DNA of 64,000 bases from Anisakis pegreffii (GCA_035041965.1 JAPYMA010000170.1:62001-126000); one strand, 5' to 3'; counted from the stretch's first letter, positions 47,301 to 58,810 are shown. Notes: a model not told the origin generated them from the letters alone. Numbers and translations are program-made.

Positions 47301-49745
47301 TGTGTCCGTGTGTTGTGTCTGTTTGTATCTCTCTATGTGTGTCTGTGTATTGTGTCTGCGTTTGTGTGCGTGTCTGTGTGAGTCTATATGTGTCTGTGTG
47401 TTGCGTCTGTTTGTATCTCTCTGTGTGTGTCTGTGTGTTGTGTCGTGTGTGTACCTGTGTGTGTCTGTCTGTTTGTCTGTGTGAGTCTATATGTGTCTGT
47501 GTGTGTCCGTGTGTTGTGTCTGTTTGTATCTCTCTATGTGTGTCTGTGTATTGTGTCTGCGTTTGTCTGTGTGCGTGTCTGTGTGAGTCTATATGTGTCT
47601 GTGTGTTGCGTCTGTTTGTATCTCTCTGTGTGTGTCTGTGTGTTGTGTCGTGTGTGTGCCTGTGTGTGTCTGTCTGCGTGTCTGTGTGAGTCTATATGTG
47701 TCTGTGTGTGTCCGTGTGTTGTGTCTGTTTGTATCTCTCTATGTGTGTCTGTGTGTTGTGTCGTGTGTGTGCCTGTGTGTGTCTGTCTGTGTGTCTGTGT
47801 GAGTCTATATGTGTCTGTGTGTGTCCGTGTGTTGTGTCTGTTTGTATCTCTCTATGTGTGTCTGTGTGTTGTGTCGTGTGTGTGCCTGTGTGTGTCTGTC
47901 TGTGTGTCTGTGTGAGTCTATATGTGTCTGTGTGTGCCCGTGTGTTGTGTCTGTTTGTATCTCTCTATGTGTGTCTGTGTGTTGTGTCGTGTGTGTGCCT
48001 GTGTGTGTCTGTCTGTGTGTCTGTGTGAGTCTATATGTGTCTGTGTGTGTCCGTGTGTTGTGTCTGTTTGTATCTCTCTATGTGTGTCTGTGTGTTGTGT
48101 CGTGTGTGTGCCTGTGTGTGTCTGTCTGTTTGTCTGTGTGAGTCTATATGTGTCTGTGTGTGTCCGTGTGTTGTGTCTGTTTGTATCTCTCTATGTGTGT
48201 CTGTGTATTGTGTCTGCGTTTGTCTGTGTGCGTGTCTGTGTGAGTCTATATGTGTCTGTGTGTTGCGTCTGTTTGTATCTCTCTGTGTGTTGTGTCGTGT
48301 GTGTGCCTGTGTGTGTCTGTCTGCGTGTCTGTGTGAGTCTATATGTGTCTGTGTGTGTCCGTGTGTTGTGTCTGTTTGTATCTCTCTATGTGTGTCTGTG
48401 TGTTGTGTCGTGTGTGTGCCTGTGTGTGTCTGTCTGTGTGTCTGTGTGAGTCTATATGTGTCTGTGTGTGTCCGTGTGTTGTGTCTGTTTGTATCTCTCT
48501 ATGTGTGTCTGTGTATTGTGTCTGCGTTTGTCTGTGTGCGTGTCTGTGTGAGTCTATATGTGTCTGTGTGTTGCGTCTGTTTGTATCTCTCTGTGTGTGT
48601 CTGTGTGTTGTGTCGTGTGTGTGCCTGTGTGTGTCTGTCTGCGTGTCTGTGTGAGTCTATATGTGTCTGTGTGTGTCCGTGTGTTGTGTCTGTTTGTATC
48701 TCTCTATGTGTGTCTGTGTGTTGTGTCGTGTGTGTGCCTGTGTGTGTCTGTCTGTGTGTCTGTGTGAGTCTATATGTGTCTGTGTGTGCCCGTGTGTTGT
48801 GTCTGTTTGTATCTCTCTATGTGTGTCTGTGTGTTGTGTCGTGTGTGTGCCTGTGTGTGTCTGTCTGTGTGTCTGTGTGAGTCTATATGTGTCTGTGTGT
48901 GTCCGTGTGTTGTGTCTGTTTGTATCTCTCTATGTGTGTCTGTGTGTTGTGTCGTGTGTGTGCCTGTGTGTGTCTGTCTGTTTGTCTGTGTGAGTCTATA
49001 TGTGTCTGTGTGTGTCCGTGTGTTGTGTCTGTTTGTATCTCTCTATGTGTGTCTGTGTATTGTGTCTGCGTTTGTCTGTGTGCGTGTCTGTGTGAGTCTA
49101 TATGTGTCTGTGTGTTGCGTCTGTTTGTATCTCTCTGTATGTGTCTGTGTGTTGTGTCTGTGTTTGTCTGTGTGAGTCTATATCTGTCTGTGTGTCTGTG
49201 TGAGTCTATATGTGTCTGTGTGTTGCGTCTGTTTGTATCTCTATGTGTGTGTCTGTGTGTTGTGTCGTGTGTGTGCCTGTGTGTGTCTGTCTGTGTGAGT
49301 CTATATGTGTCTGTGTGTTGCGTCTGTTTGTATCTCTATGTGTGTGTCTGTGTGTTGTGTCGTGTGTGTGCCTGTGTGTGCCTGTCTGTGTGAGTCTATA
49401 TGTGTCTGTGTGTGTCCGTGTGTTGTGTCTGTTTGTATCTCTCTATGTGTGTCTGTGTGTTGTGTCGTGTGTGTGCCTGTGTGTGTCTGTGTGCGTGTCT
49501 GTGTGAGTCTATGTGTCTGTGTGTGTCCGTGTGTTGTGTCTGTTTGTATCTCTCTATGTGTGTCTGTGTATTGTGTCTGCGTTTGTGTGCGTGTCTGTGT
49601 GAGTCTATATGTGTCTGTGTGTTGCGTCTGTTTGTATCTCTCTGTATGTGTCTGTGTGTTGTGTCTGTGTTTGTCTGTGTGAGTCTATATCTGTCTGTGT
49701 GTCTCTGTGCGTGTTTGTGTGTTATGTCTGTGTGTGGGTCTATGT
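44325..49745 (+). repeat. Large TG-rich minisatellite (113-bp monomer, 1,433-bp higher-order repeat)
   Basis: About 5.4 kb consists of TGTG-rich DNA built from monomers that each contain CTGTTTGTATCTCTCT and GTGAGTCTATATGTGTC. The commonest monomer is 113 bases, for example starts at 44600, 44713, 44826 and 44939; variants contain TTGCGTCTG or CTGCGTTTGTC. Blocks at about 45.58-46.6 kb recur 1,433 bases downstream at 47.01-48.0 kb in the same order. Further blocks recur at 3,404 bases. The strand bias (almost no A or C runs on the plus strand) is maintained throughout. Plus-strand frames are open simply because stops are absent from the monomer. Confidence 0.95.
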
Positions 49746-50391
49746 GTGCGCTTCGGTAATTAAACCATTCAATTTATAACGACAATAATGACAATAGCGC
49801 GAACATGTCACACGATTGCAATATTTATTCAAATAGCTACAAGTGAAATGATATCTCACTATCAGAGTTGAATGACTTGTAAAGTAAATGAATAATGATT
49901 CGTAAAGCAAAGGAATAATTTGAAAGCGATCAATTGAACAACCGACCACAACGATTTTGTAACACAGATACAATACATGTATTACTGAGAGAAGTCGGAA
50001 GATAGGTATTTAAAATAAGATAACGAGATAAGGTGAACGGTTATGTGCATACAGATGTATGTTATAGTGACGTCAATATTTTGTTTGGAATTTTTGCGAC
50101 TGATGTTTCATCGTAACAAGAAATGCCATTACAAGAAGCGTCATGAAAACTTTTTCAGCCCTCATCGTTTTATAGTATATGAAAGTGACACAACAGTACC
50201 GTGTCGAAGGCATGTAAATAATCGACAGACGTCGATAACGCATAGCTGCTGTGCCGTGAAACGAGTTTACAAGCACACAATACATCAATTTCGAATAGTT
50301 TAAGAACAGTTATGTTCTCCATGGTGGAAATTAATGCTAACAAAGTTGAACTCCGTTTAGTCGCAGTAGTTACAGTCGATGTGTTTGGTGG
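49746..50391. other. Flank between TG minisatellite and mucin gene
   Basis: About 650 bases of normal AT-rich DNA hold the 3' flank of the minus-strand mucin gene. An 86-codon plus-strand ORF at 50043-50303 has no recognisable feature. I see no poly(A) hexamer close to the mucin stop. Confidence 0.4.
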
Positions 50392-53300
50392 TTAATGAGG
50401 GCAGTAATTGCATGTTCTTGCACACTTTTCCTTTAACACTGCGCTGAAGGCGGGATTACGGCAAAAAGAGATGAATGGTGTACATGTCGATAAATCCTTA
50501 CAAATATAAAGGGTTGATGTGGCCGAAGTTGTGGCTGTTATTTGATCAGGGCAAAAACCACATGTTCTTGCACATTCTGCCTTCATATCGTAAATGTGAC
50601 ATAAACTCTTAAACATGCTGCAGTCAGATAAATCCACGCAAGTGGCAGCGGTGGATGACGAGGTGGTTATTCGCTCCGCAGTGGCAGAGGTGAATGACGG
50701 AGTGGTTGTTCGTTCTGCAGTGGCAGAGGTGAATGACGGAGTGGTTGTTCGCTCTGCAGTGGCAGAGGTGAATGACGGAGTGGTTGTTCGCTCTGCAGTA
50801 GTAGAGGTTGCTGATGGAGTCGTTGTTAGTTCCGCGGTTGTGATTGTTACTTGATCAGGGCACAAACCACACGTTCTTGCGCATAGTACCATCAAATCGT
50901 AAATATGACATAAATTCTTAAACATGCTGCAGTCAGATAAATCCACGCAAGTGACAGCGGTGGATGACGAGGTGGTTATTCGCTCCGCAGTGGCAGAGGT
51001 GAATGACGGAGTGGTTGTTCGTTCTGCAGTGGCAGAGGTGAATGACGGAGTGGTTATTCGCTCCGCAGTGGCAGAGGTGAATGACGGAGTGGTTGTTCGC
51101 TCTGCAGTGGCAGAGGTGAATGACGGAGTGGTTGTTCGCTCTGCATTAGTAGAGGTTGCTGATGGAGTCGTTGTTAGTTCCGCGGTTGTGATTGTTACTT
51201 GATCAGGGCACAAACCACACGTTCTTGCGCATAGTACCATCACATCGTAAGTATGACATAAATTCTTAAACATGCTGCAGGCATATAAATCCTCGCAAGT
51301 GACAGCGGTGGATGACGAGGTGGTTATTCGCTCCGCAGTGGCAGAGGTGAATGACGGAGTGGTTGTTCGCTCTGCAGTGGCAGAGGTGAATGACGGAGTG
51401 GTTGTTCGCTCTGCATTAGTAGAGGTTGCTGATGGAGTCGTTGTTAGTTCCGCGGTTGTGATTGTTACTTGATCAGGGCACAAACCACACGTTCTTGCGC
51501 ATAGTACCATCAGATCGTAAATATGACATAAATTCTTAAACATGCTGCAGTCAGATAAATCCTCGCAAGTGACAGCGGTGGATGACGAGGTGGTTATTCG
51601 CTCCGCAGTGGCAGAGGTGAATGACGGAGTGGTTGTTCGTTCTGCAGTGGCAGAGGTGAATGACGGAGTGGTTGTTCGCTCTGCAGTGGCAGAGGTGAAT
51701 GACGGAGTGGTTGTTCGCTCTGCAGTGGCAGAGGTGAATGACGGAGTGGTTGTTCGCTCTGCATTAGTAGAGGTTGCTGATGGAGTCGTTGTTAGTTCCG
51801 CGGTTGTGATTGTTACTTGATCAGGGCACAAACCACACGTTCTTGCGCATAGTACCATCACATCGTAAGTATGACATAAATTCTTAAACATGCTGCAGGC
51901 ATATAAATCCTCGCAAGTGACAGCGGTGGATGACGAGGTGGTTATTCGCTCCGCAGTGGCAGAGGTGAATGACGGAGTGGTTGTTCGCTCTGCAGTGGCA
52001 GAGGTGAATGACGGAGTGGTTGTTCGCTCTGCATTAGTAGAGGTTGCTGATGGAGTCGTTGTTAGTTCCGCGGTTGTGATTGTTACTTGATCAGGGCACA
52101 AACCACACGTTCTTGCGCATAGTACCATCAGATCGTAAATATGACATAAATTCTTAAACATGCTGCAGTCAGATAAATCCTCGCAAGTGACAGCGGTGGA
52201 TGACGAGGTGGTTATTCGCTCCGCAGTGGCAGAGGTGAATGACGGAGTGGTTGTTCGCTCTGCAGTGGCAGAGGTGAATGACGGAGTGGTTGTTCGCTCT
52301 GCATTAGTAGAGGTTGCTGATGGAGTCGTTGTTAGTTCCGCGGTTGTGATTGTTACTTGATCAGGGCACAAACCACACGTTCTTGCGCATAGTACCATCA
52401 AATCGTAAATATGACATAAATTCTTAAACATGCTGCAGTCAGATAAATCCACGCAAGTGACAGCGGTGGATGACGAGGTGGTTATTCGCTCCGCAGTGGC
52501 AGAGGTGAATGACGGAGTGGTTGTTCGTTCTGCAGTGGCAGAGGTGAATGACGGAGTGGTTGTTCGCTCTGCAGTGGCAGAGGTGAATGACGAAGTGGTT
52601 GTTCGCTCTGCAGTAGTAGAGGTTGCTGATGGAGTCGTTGTTAGTTCCGCGGTTGTGATTGTTACTTGATCAGGGCACAAACCACACGTTCTTGCGCATA
52701 GTACCATCAAATCGTAAATATGACATAAATTCTTAAACATGCTGCAGTCAGATAAATCCACGCAAGTGACAGCGGTGGATGACGAGGTGGTTATTCGCTC
52801 CGCAGTGGCAGAGGTGAATGACGGAGTGGTTGTTCGTTCTGCAGTGGCAGAGGTGAATGACGGAGTGGTTGTTCGCTCTGCAGTGGCAGAGGTGAATGAC
52901 GGAGTGGTTGTTCGCTCTGCAGTAGTAGAGGTTGCTGATGGAGTCGTTGTTAGTTCCGCGGTTGTGATTGTTACTTGATCAGGGCACAAACCACACGTTC
53001 TTGCGCATAGTACCATCAAATCGTAAATATGACATAAATTCTTAAACATGCTGCAGTCAGATAAATCCACGCAAGTGACAGCGGTGGATGACGAGGTGGT
53101 TATTCGCTCCGCAGTGGCAGAGGTAAATGACGGAGTTGTTGTTCGTTCTGCAGTGGTAGTGGAAGTAGTGGACGGGGTAGTTGTTCGTCTTGCTGCTGTA
53201 AAAGCAGTCATTATCATGCGTTCAGCAAGTTTATTTGGTATTATCGTAATTATCAATTCCGGCATGATCTAAAGAGCTTTGCCATAGCATTAGCAGTACC

Positions 53301-54021
53301 AGTTAATTCAGGTCACAATTATTAGATAATTCGGGTTCGAAATATTCGATGTTGTTAACATTATTATCATAGTTATGATTACTGTTATTATTATTTATAT
53401 TATCACTTGTTACCAGTTATTATTAATTATTGCGATTGATTGTATCATTGTTGTTATTATCAACTATGAATATTAGTTATCAATAATTACAATTATTGAT
53501 TACTTGTAGAGTGTCATAAGAAAAGGTTGATCGGTTGCACATTCATGGTTATGGTTGCTTACCGTTTGTAGTCGTTCGCGGTAAACAAATCGCTTGATAA
53601 ATAAAGCACGCAATCCTTACCGCAGTACGGATCGTAAAGCAGTTCTCATTTGCATATTGGGTGTGCTTGCATACAGCAGGTGTTGTAGGTCTACCTGAAC
53701 CTGAGAACGTAAGAGTTCGTGAAGATAGCTCTTCATTTGTGATGAAGAAATGTTTCTCATAGCTAATTTTTCTTTATTCTTGCTATCGCTTTAGACATTT
53801 CTCTATTGCAAGCAGCTGTTCTATTCCGTCGGAATAAAACAGTACAGTTTCACGATTTGGGATGCAAGAAGAGAACATAAAGATTTCTAAAATGAGAGTG
53901 TACAACAGAAATGAACACGTTGAAATGACGTACCTGCAGAAACCGTGGCTGAATCTGTGAGATGTCGTGCACCAATGGTGAATGCGATTGATGCAATCAA
54001 AATTGTTCGGAATCCTATCAT
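50392..54021 (-). CDS. Secreted mucin-like protein with ten ShKT/SXC domains
   Basis: Exon 1 (53934-54021) encodes a signal peptide starting MIGFRTILIASIAFTIGA and ends in phase 1 at donor G|GTACGT. Exon 2 (50392-53195) follows TTTTACAG in matching phase, giving 963 residues. After a Thr-rich start come ten six-cysteine domains of the ShKT (SXC) type. The repeated form is CVDLSDCSMFKNLC, then eight residues, CARTCGLC. Domain 9 is slightly diverged, and domain 10 (CKDLSTC..CARTCNYC) has a longer loop and ends the protein. Between the first nine domains run a TITTAELTTTPSATS spacer and two to four tandem copies of a 13-residue module, AERTTTPSFTSAT, suited to dense O-glycosylation. Similar mucin-plus-SXC proteins form the Toxocara surface coat, but those I recall carry only terminal SXC pairs. 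If exon 1 is wrong, exon 2 alone is a 957-codon ORF. Role in surface coat or secretion is inferred. Confidence 0.85.
50615..53200 (-). repeat. Tandem coding repeat: 39-bp mucin modules and 270-348 bp SXC units
   Basis: Unit starts (the plus-strand word CTGCAGTCAGATAAATCC or CTGCAGGCATATAAATCC) fall at 50618, 50927, 51275, 51545, 51893, 52163, 52433, 52742 and 51+53,000. Spacings are 309, 348, 270, 348, 270, 270, 309 and 309. These differ by exactly 39 or 78 bases, the length of one or two 13-codon modules, so the frame is always kept. The order 348 then 270 occurs twice in a row, making a 618-bp super-unit at 50927-51544 and 51545-52162. The rarer domain variant (YAC for SDC) occurs once in each super-unit. 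Confidence 0.92.
53196..53933 (-). other. Intron 1 of the mucin gene, with cryptic AT simple repeat
   Basis: The intron is bounded by GTACGT and TTTTACAG. From about 53330 to 53510 it consists of a low-order mixture of TTATTATT, GTTATTATC and AATTATTG words, a cryptic simple sequence. I see no ORF or element boundary elsewhere in it. Confidence 0.6.
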
Positions 54022-54391
54022 TTTTCCACGGAGTGATACTTGCCTAAGTTTATTTTAATTAAGCATTATATCAGGGTGAATTTTAAGGAGCGATTATCCT
54101 GAATGGTCAATTGAGATTGTGATATTAGTGATAAAATCCGCTTCGTGAACTTAGCGACTGAACTACTGCTAGTTTTCACGTGTCATAATTGATGGCGCGA
54201 TTAATTCGGTACCCAATACCATGCGAAATGGGTGCATCGTGACACCCCATCAATAGCATCCGCAATCACCCATACGGGAAACATAGGAGATTCCATTAAT
54301 CAAACCACAAATCTAATGATAAATCACTAATCCTGAATCATGGTATAATCATAAATCTGACGACAATAAAGCCTTTAGTTGTCAATTTTGG

Positions 54392-55261
54392 ATGTATGGT
54401 CGAATCGATCGAAGGAATCGAAAAATTCGGCGTTATCCTTTAAGAAGAATGATTTTTCACGAAAAAGAATCAACTAAATTTACGCTCGTGAGCTTATGGT
54501 CAAATCGAGAGATGGACTCCCCACATCCAATTCCTTCGGTTTTCGATTCCGTTCGGACTTTGAGGATATTTGGATATCGGAACGGCTTACAGTGGAAGAG
54601 CGTAGTGCCTCCTTACTTGCCATTTGTATCATCAGTACTCGACATAACTAGTAGTAGTAATGTAATGAACGGTACTGATAATAAAACAATAATAATAATG
54701 GTGATAAACAAAAATGATAATAACAGTAACAATGATTGTTACATTACTATTACTATGTGTAAGGAATTTATACCAACTAAGTTTACGCTCCTAAGCTTAT
54801 GCTCAAAGCGGGAGATGAGATCCCTCACATCCGATCCCTTTGGTTTCATGTTCGGCCTGCCTACTCAGGATGTTCCGATAAGGAAAATGATTCGTTCATT
54901 TCAGTTTTGTGCATTCCATCCAGAAGTGGCTTGTTGCCCACGTTGCAAGACAACCACATCTTTCAAAGTCAACTGCAAGCGGCTAATATGGTACGCGATT
55001 TGTTTGTCTCCGTCATTTATATTCTATTTGAACGTCATCTCTCAACATTACTGTGCTCACAATCCCACTGTCACCAAGACACTCGTGATCTACAGGTCGC
55101 GCACCAAATGTAATCCATATAACTTCCATTCTCGAATCATCCCTACAAATTTAGAGCATACGTGTTCGCCACTGTTCTCTTGCCGCAGTCATTCATCCGC
55201 TAGTATTGATGTGCAAACTGTTCCGCTCCTCAGAAATCCATTCAATACCCATTACAGTTAG
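54392..55261 (+). CDS. Unrecognised 289-codon ORF with internal duplication
   Basis: A long open frame carries two related segments: KFTLVSLWSNREMDSPHPIP near residue 28 and KFTLLSLCSKREMRSLTSDP near residue 128. The DNA around 54476-54590 resembles that around 54776-54890. Between them lies an AT-rich run coding for I/N/D-rich low complexity (about 54640-54760). I recognise no domain and there is no signal peptide. A decayed transposon or repeat-derived ORF is more likely than a conserved gene, though its length is unusual for AT-rich non-coding DNA. Confidence 0.25.
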   Translation: MYGRIDRRNRKIRRYPLRRMIFHEKESTKFTLVSLWSNREMDSPHPIPSVFDSVRTLRIFGYRNGLQWKSVVPPYLPFVSSVLDITSSSNVMNGTDNKTIIIMVINKNDNNSNNDCYITITMCKEFIPTKFTLLSLCSKREMRSLTSDPFGFMFGLPTQDVPIRKMIRSFQFCAFHPEVACCPRCKTTTSFKVNCKRLIWYAICLSPSFIFYLNVISQHYCAHNPTVTKTLVIYRSRTKCNPYNFHSRIIPTNLEHTCSPLFSCRSHSSASIDVQTVPLLRNPFNTHYS

Positions 55262-55509
55262 AGTGTTGCGAGGAACATGGAAATTCGAGGACCCTGTCCC
55301 TATTTCCCCTTCCTAATTCCGACTTTTTTCGAGACGATCGCATTTTGGGCGTCTTCGACTCATTCGGAATTGTCAGAGATCTCTGCTTCCCGAATTATTT
55401 CGGAGGATTCTCCGAGGTTTTCAAAAAAAATAATAGAATCAAATAGATGCGCCAAAACGTGCATTTATCTCTTCAGAAACTGTGATTAAATTTCTGGCTG
55501 CACATTCGG

Positions 55510-56125
55510 TCTGTGAATATGCGGCCAAATTCGCTTTTGGCCGGTAGAAATGTGACCTGTGGAAATTTGGCCTAATAGACATTTAGTTTAATGAGCATTT
55601 GTCCCTAAGGTCATTTAACTCAACTTCGTTTAATGGATGCGGAGGTTCTGTTGTGATTGAATTGGAGGCCACTGAGAGCACCCACAATTATCTGCCTGTT
55701 GTGTAGTGATCAAATTAGCATACGTGATCTGACGTGATCTGCTGATTTGTCTATGAGTTGTCGTCTGTTGTTAGAAATTTGCATATAAAAAGCTCTATAT
55801 AAGAGCGAGATTTCATTTTTTCTTTGATTGTCTTAGTTTGATCCAAAGTAAAGTTGTGTCGTGCCTTGGTTTTGTTGCCGAGTAAAGGATTTATTCTTCG
55901 TCGTCTCGGCTTTTGTTCGTCGCTCATCAGTGCTCAGCGACATAACACTGCCCTAAGCATTTGCTCGGGGCTGGTCATTCTGCATGTGGACATGTGGCCT
56001 ACAGACGTTTGGTCTAATGGACATTTGGCCGAGTGGACATTTGGCCTAGTAGATATTTGACCTACAGAACATTTGGTTCAGTGGACGTTTGGTCCAATGG
56101 AAAGTTAGTTCAGTGGATATCTACT
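55510..56125 (+). repeat. Degenerate array of a GGACATTTGGCCTA-type word
   Basis: Two blocks, about 55518-55635 and 55985-56125, consist of imperfect copies of a roughly 16-base unit such as TGGACATTTGGCCTAGT, with variants (GACGTTTGGTCTAATGG, GATATTTGACCTACAG). The DNA between them (55636-55984) is unrelated and contains no convincing gene, so it may be an insertion into the array or the interior of an element whose ends carry the repeats. Confidence 0.7.
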
Positions 56126-57400
56126 CTAAAGGATATACTATCGTAAGCTATTTCTATCGTACCATATGCACACTACACATTGATATATTCTTGGCTTCGA
56201 CCAAAGTTAGGCCTTGACGAATGAACCTATTAGGAAGAAACAAGGCAATTAATTCATCTACACCATCGGGTGAATGACAACTTCCTCCAACAATTTTCTC
56301 AACAATTCTCATTTCTCATTGAACGTTCGGAATGTTAAAGAGCATGGTTTCCTGCGAACATGGGAAATATTTGTCAACAATTGAATTTTGCCGTTTTACG
56401 AGATTATGCTTTGGTCAATGAACTATTCAAGACTTGATGATGCCATTGTTTCTTATCATCCATAATCTTCTACGCCCATCTTCTTCAACACATCACTCTG
56501 TAGTTATAACCACGGTTTTGATCCCTCATTTAACTGCTTAAGTACTGCTAATCTTTTTTTCTGAGAATAAAGTGTAATGCAAGGTTTACGATCAGGCCGA
56601 GGATCAGACTTTAGTAATTGGGGCCTAGTGGTTACTCCATGAATATGAGAATTGATGTTCACGATTGTGTATGACGGATACCCATTCCACCGTCGATAAT
56701 TATGTTGGATCGATAGCCACAGATTTTTGGAGGCTACCGAAAATATAATCTCTTGATTTCTAGAAAATATTTAAATAGCGCACACAAAATGCGTAACATA
56801 TAACAGCACATATTATAGAAACAAGAAGATGAAAACAGGAAACAGTTCGAGATGACTTCTGAAGGTTTTCGAGAAGAGGACGTACACATTCAAATGACCA
56901 AATACATTATGGCAGAAATAATAGCAAATACATTTACCATAGCGGAAAAGAAAACAGTGGCTTCAGCAAATTCAGAGGGAATGGCAGTGAATGACACTGA
57001 TAAACACTAGTTGCGCGATTGTTTGCGTGACCGTTAGTAATGCGACTTTTTTGCGGAAGACTTTCACTCTTTGAACAAGTTGATTGAGAGGTACACTTTT
57101 CAGAAGATATTCTATCTGAAGGAATCCATTCAAATGGAATCCCAGCTGAGTGCTGCACAACCCCGTTTTGAATATATTTTTTGAATATATTTGGTACGCC
57201 TCATGGGAAGTCTACGGCATGACAAGCTTGAATCGGCATGCTTCCCATGATAAATCTAAAACTGAGCACTGACTTACAATCAGTTTAAATCAAAATTAAG
57301 CTTCATTCTGAGCTCATCGGTCAGCCTAGAAAGCATTCATTCAGGTGCCGATACAGAACTGCGGATGAATGAATCTTGAAACGTTATATGTGCCTATATA
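56126..57400. other. No gene seen
   Basis: Short ORFs on both strands near 56934-57160 share the same DNA and have no recognised domain. The region is otherwise AT-rich and unremarkable. Confidence 0.4.
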
Positions 57401-57430
57401 TATGTATATATAAATATGTATAAATGTATA

Positions 57431-57483
<53 letters not shown>

Positions 57484-57506
57484 TTATACATATTTATATA
57501 TACATA
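57401..57506. repeat. Perfect 30-bp inverted repeat flanking a (TA)n core
   Basis: Left arm 57401-57430 (TATGTATATATAAATATG...) is the exact reverse complement of right arm 57477-57506 (...CATATTTATATATACATA). The 46 bases between are almost pure TA, also self-complementary, interrupted only by TGA next to the left arm. The whole 106 bases can form a single long hairpin or cruciform. AT-rich DNA continues to about 57545. Confidence 0.9.
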
Positions 57507-58133
57507 TATATTTATATATTTATATATATATTAATATTTATACAGATGTTATATGCAATGTTATATGCAAATGTGTTACACTGATATAATGGCGTAATGT
57601 ATACTGATACAGTTGGCTGGAAATAGTGCCGAAATTCCCCAATTTTTTTAGTAATTTACCGTAATATCCGAAGTGCACTGTACTAGGCAAGCACATATTC
57701 GCAGTCGTAAACTAACTATTGTGTATAATCTACGGCAGATGAAATAATAAAGCGAATGGCTCATGCTGACCTTTTTGTCATTGATCACGTTTCCATATTC
57801 CGGGCAACTCTATGTTCGTGCAGCGCATTTTTGGCTAAAGTTCAGTTTTATTGACATTTATTTCAGTTTACACAAAAATCTGGTTGAAAAACTGTCTTGG
57901 TTCAGATAGAATGGTTTAAAGTGAGCGAAATTTCTACCATATGTAAACGGTACTGTACTAGGCAAGAAAGTTTTTTTTGGCTAACATTCTACCAAATTCG
58001 CAGAAAATTTTGCACATTGGTAGGTCGGTAGTGTTTCCGGACAATATCATTATCATATCTTATCGGGAATATCGGATGGTTTGGCGCTGGCTTCTCAATG
58101 ACGTCGATTCGATGGTTGATCAGCAACATGTTG

Positions 58134-58810
58134 AGCAGTCATACAAACTCGCCTAGATTGTACCCTGCTGATCTATATTGAGAACACGAACGTCAATTCC
58201 GCGTTAACTTCGCATATGCATTAGGAAATACCTCGTTTGTTAGGTGCATGTCGTCGTTCATATCGATAGGCTTTATTCGACAAGATTTTTACATCATAAC
58301 ACTAACATGTCGAGAAGAACATGGATAGATTTAATAAAATGGTATTCACTCTGCAGCAAACGATCATTTCGATAGCATCGGTACTGTGTTCAATTGGATG
58401 CAAATAAATTTACACAAACGCATAAATCAAATTTGAATCCACGTATTACAAAATCATTATGCATTTCATGAGTATTCTTCGTCCGCATATTCTTGGTAAT
58501 GCAAACAAAAATCGCAATGTTGCCAAACCAATACCCTACTGAACAGAATTTTAGAGGAGAGGTCAATGACGAAAAGGACAGCATGAGCCAATTGCTTTAC
58601 CATTTCACCTGTCGTATATTAATCACGTATATGAATGCATTCTATTTGAAACGTGGATACGGAGCGTATCTGGAGTGATCATTTTCCAATTACAACTGCA
58701 CAAGAATGTTTACTTAGTGCTGTAAACAATATAGCATTATTTCCAACGTGTCGCATTAGCGTAATCATCGTCAAAAAAGGCAAAGGTTGATGATTTCAAA
58801 CGAAGGTTTT
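58134..58810 (+). repeat. Dispersed duplication, copy 1
   Basis: This segment matches 61447-62045 in the same orientation. Shared words in order include GCAGTCATA.AAACTCGC, GATTGAGAA-like, ATCGATAGG, TTCGACAA, AACATGTCGAGAAG, ACATGGATA.ATTTAATAAAA, then later TAGTGCTGTAA, AGCATTATT.CCAACGTGT and GCGTAAT.ATCGTCAAAAAAG. Divergence and small indels are spread throughout. There is no long shared ORF, so it is probably an old repeat family or segmental duplication. Confidence 0.8.

Noticed and set aside
44325..49759. Dozens of overlapping plus-strand ORFs (up to 281 codons) rich in Cys, Val, Leu and Ser
   Set aside because: They are translations of the TG minisatellite in all frames. The 113-base monomer lacks stops and is not a multiple of three, so openness is a by-product; there is no splice or signal context.
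50615..53272. Series of plus-strand ORFs (66-92 codons) with VNDGVVVRSAVAE repeats
   Set aside because: They are the antisense of the mucin modules. The opposite strand gives a continuous 957-codon frame with ordered cysteine domains and a signal-peptide exon.
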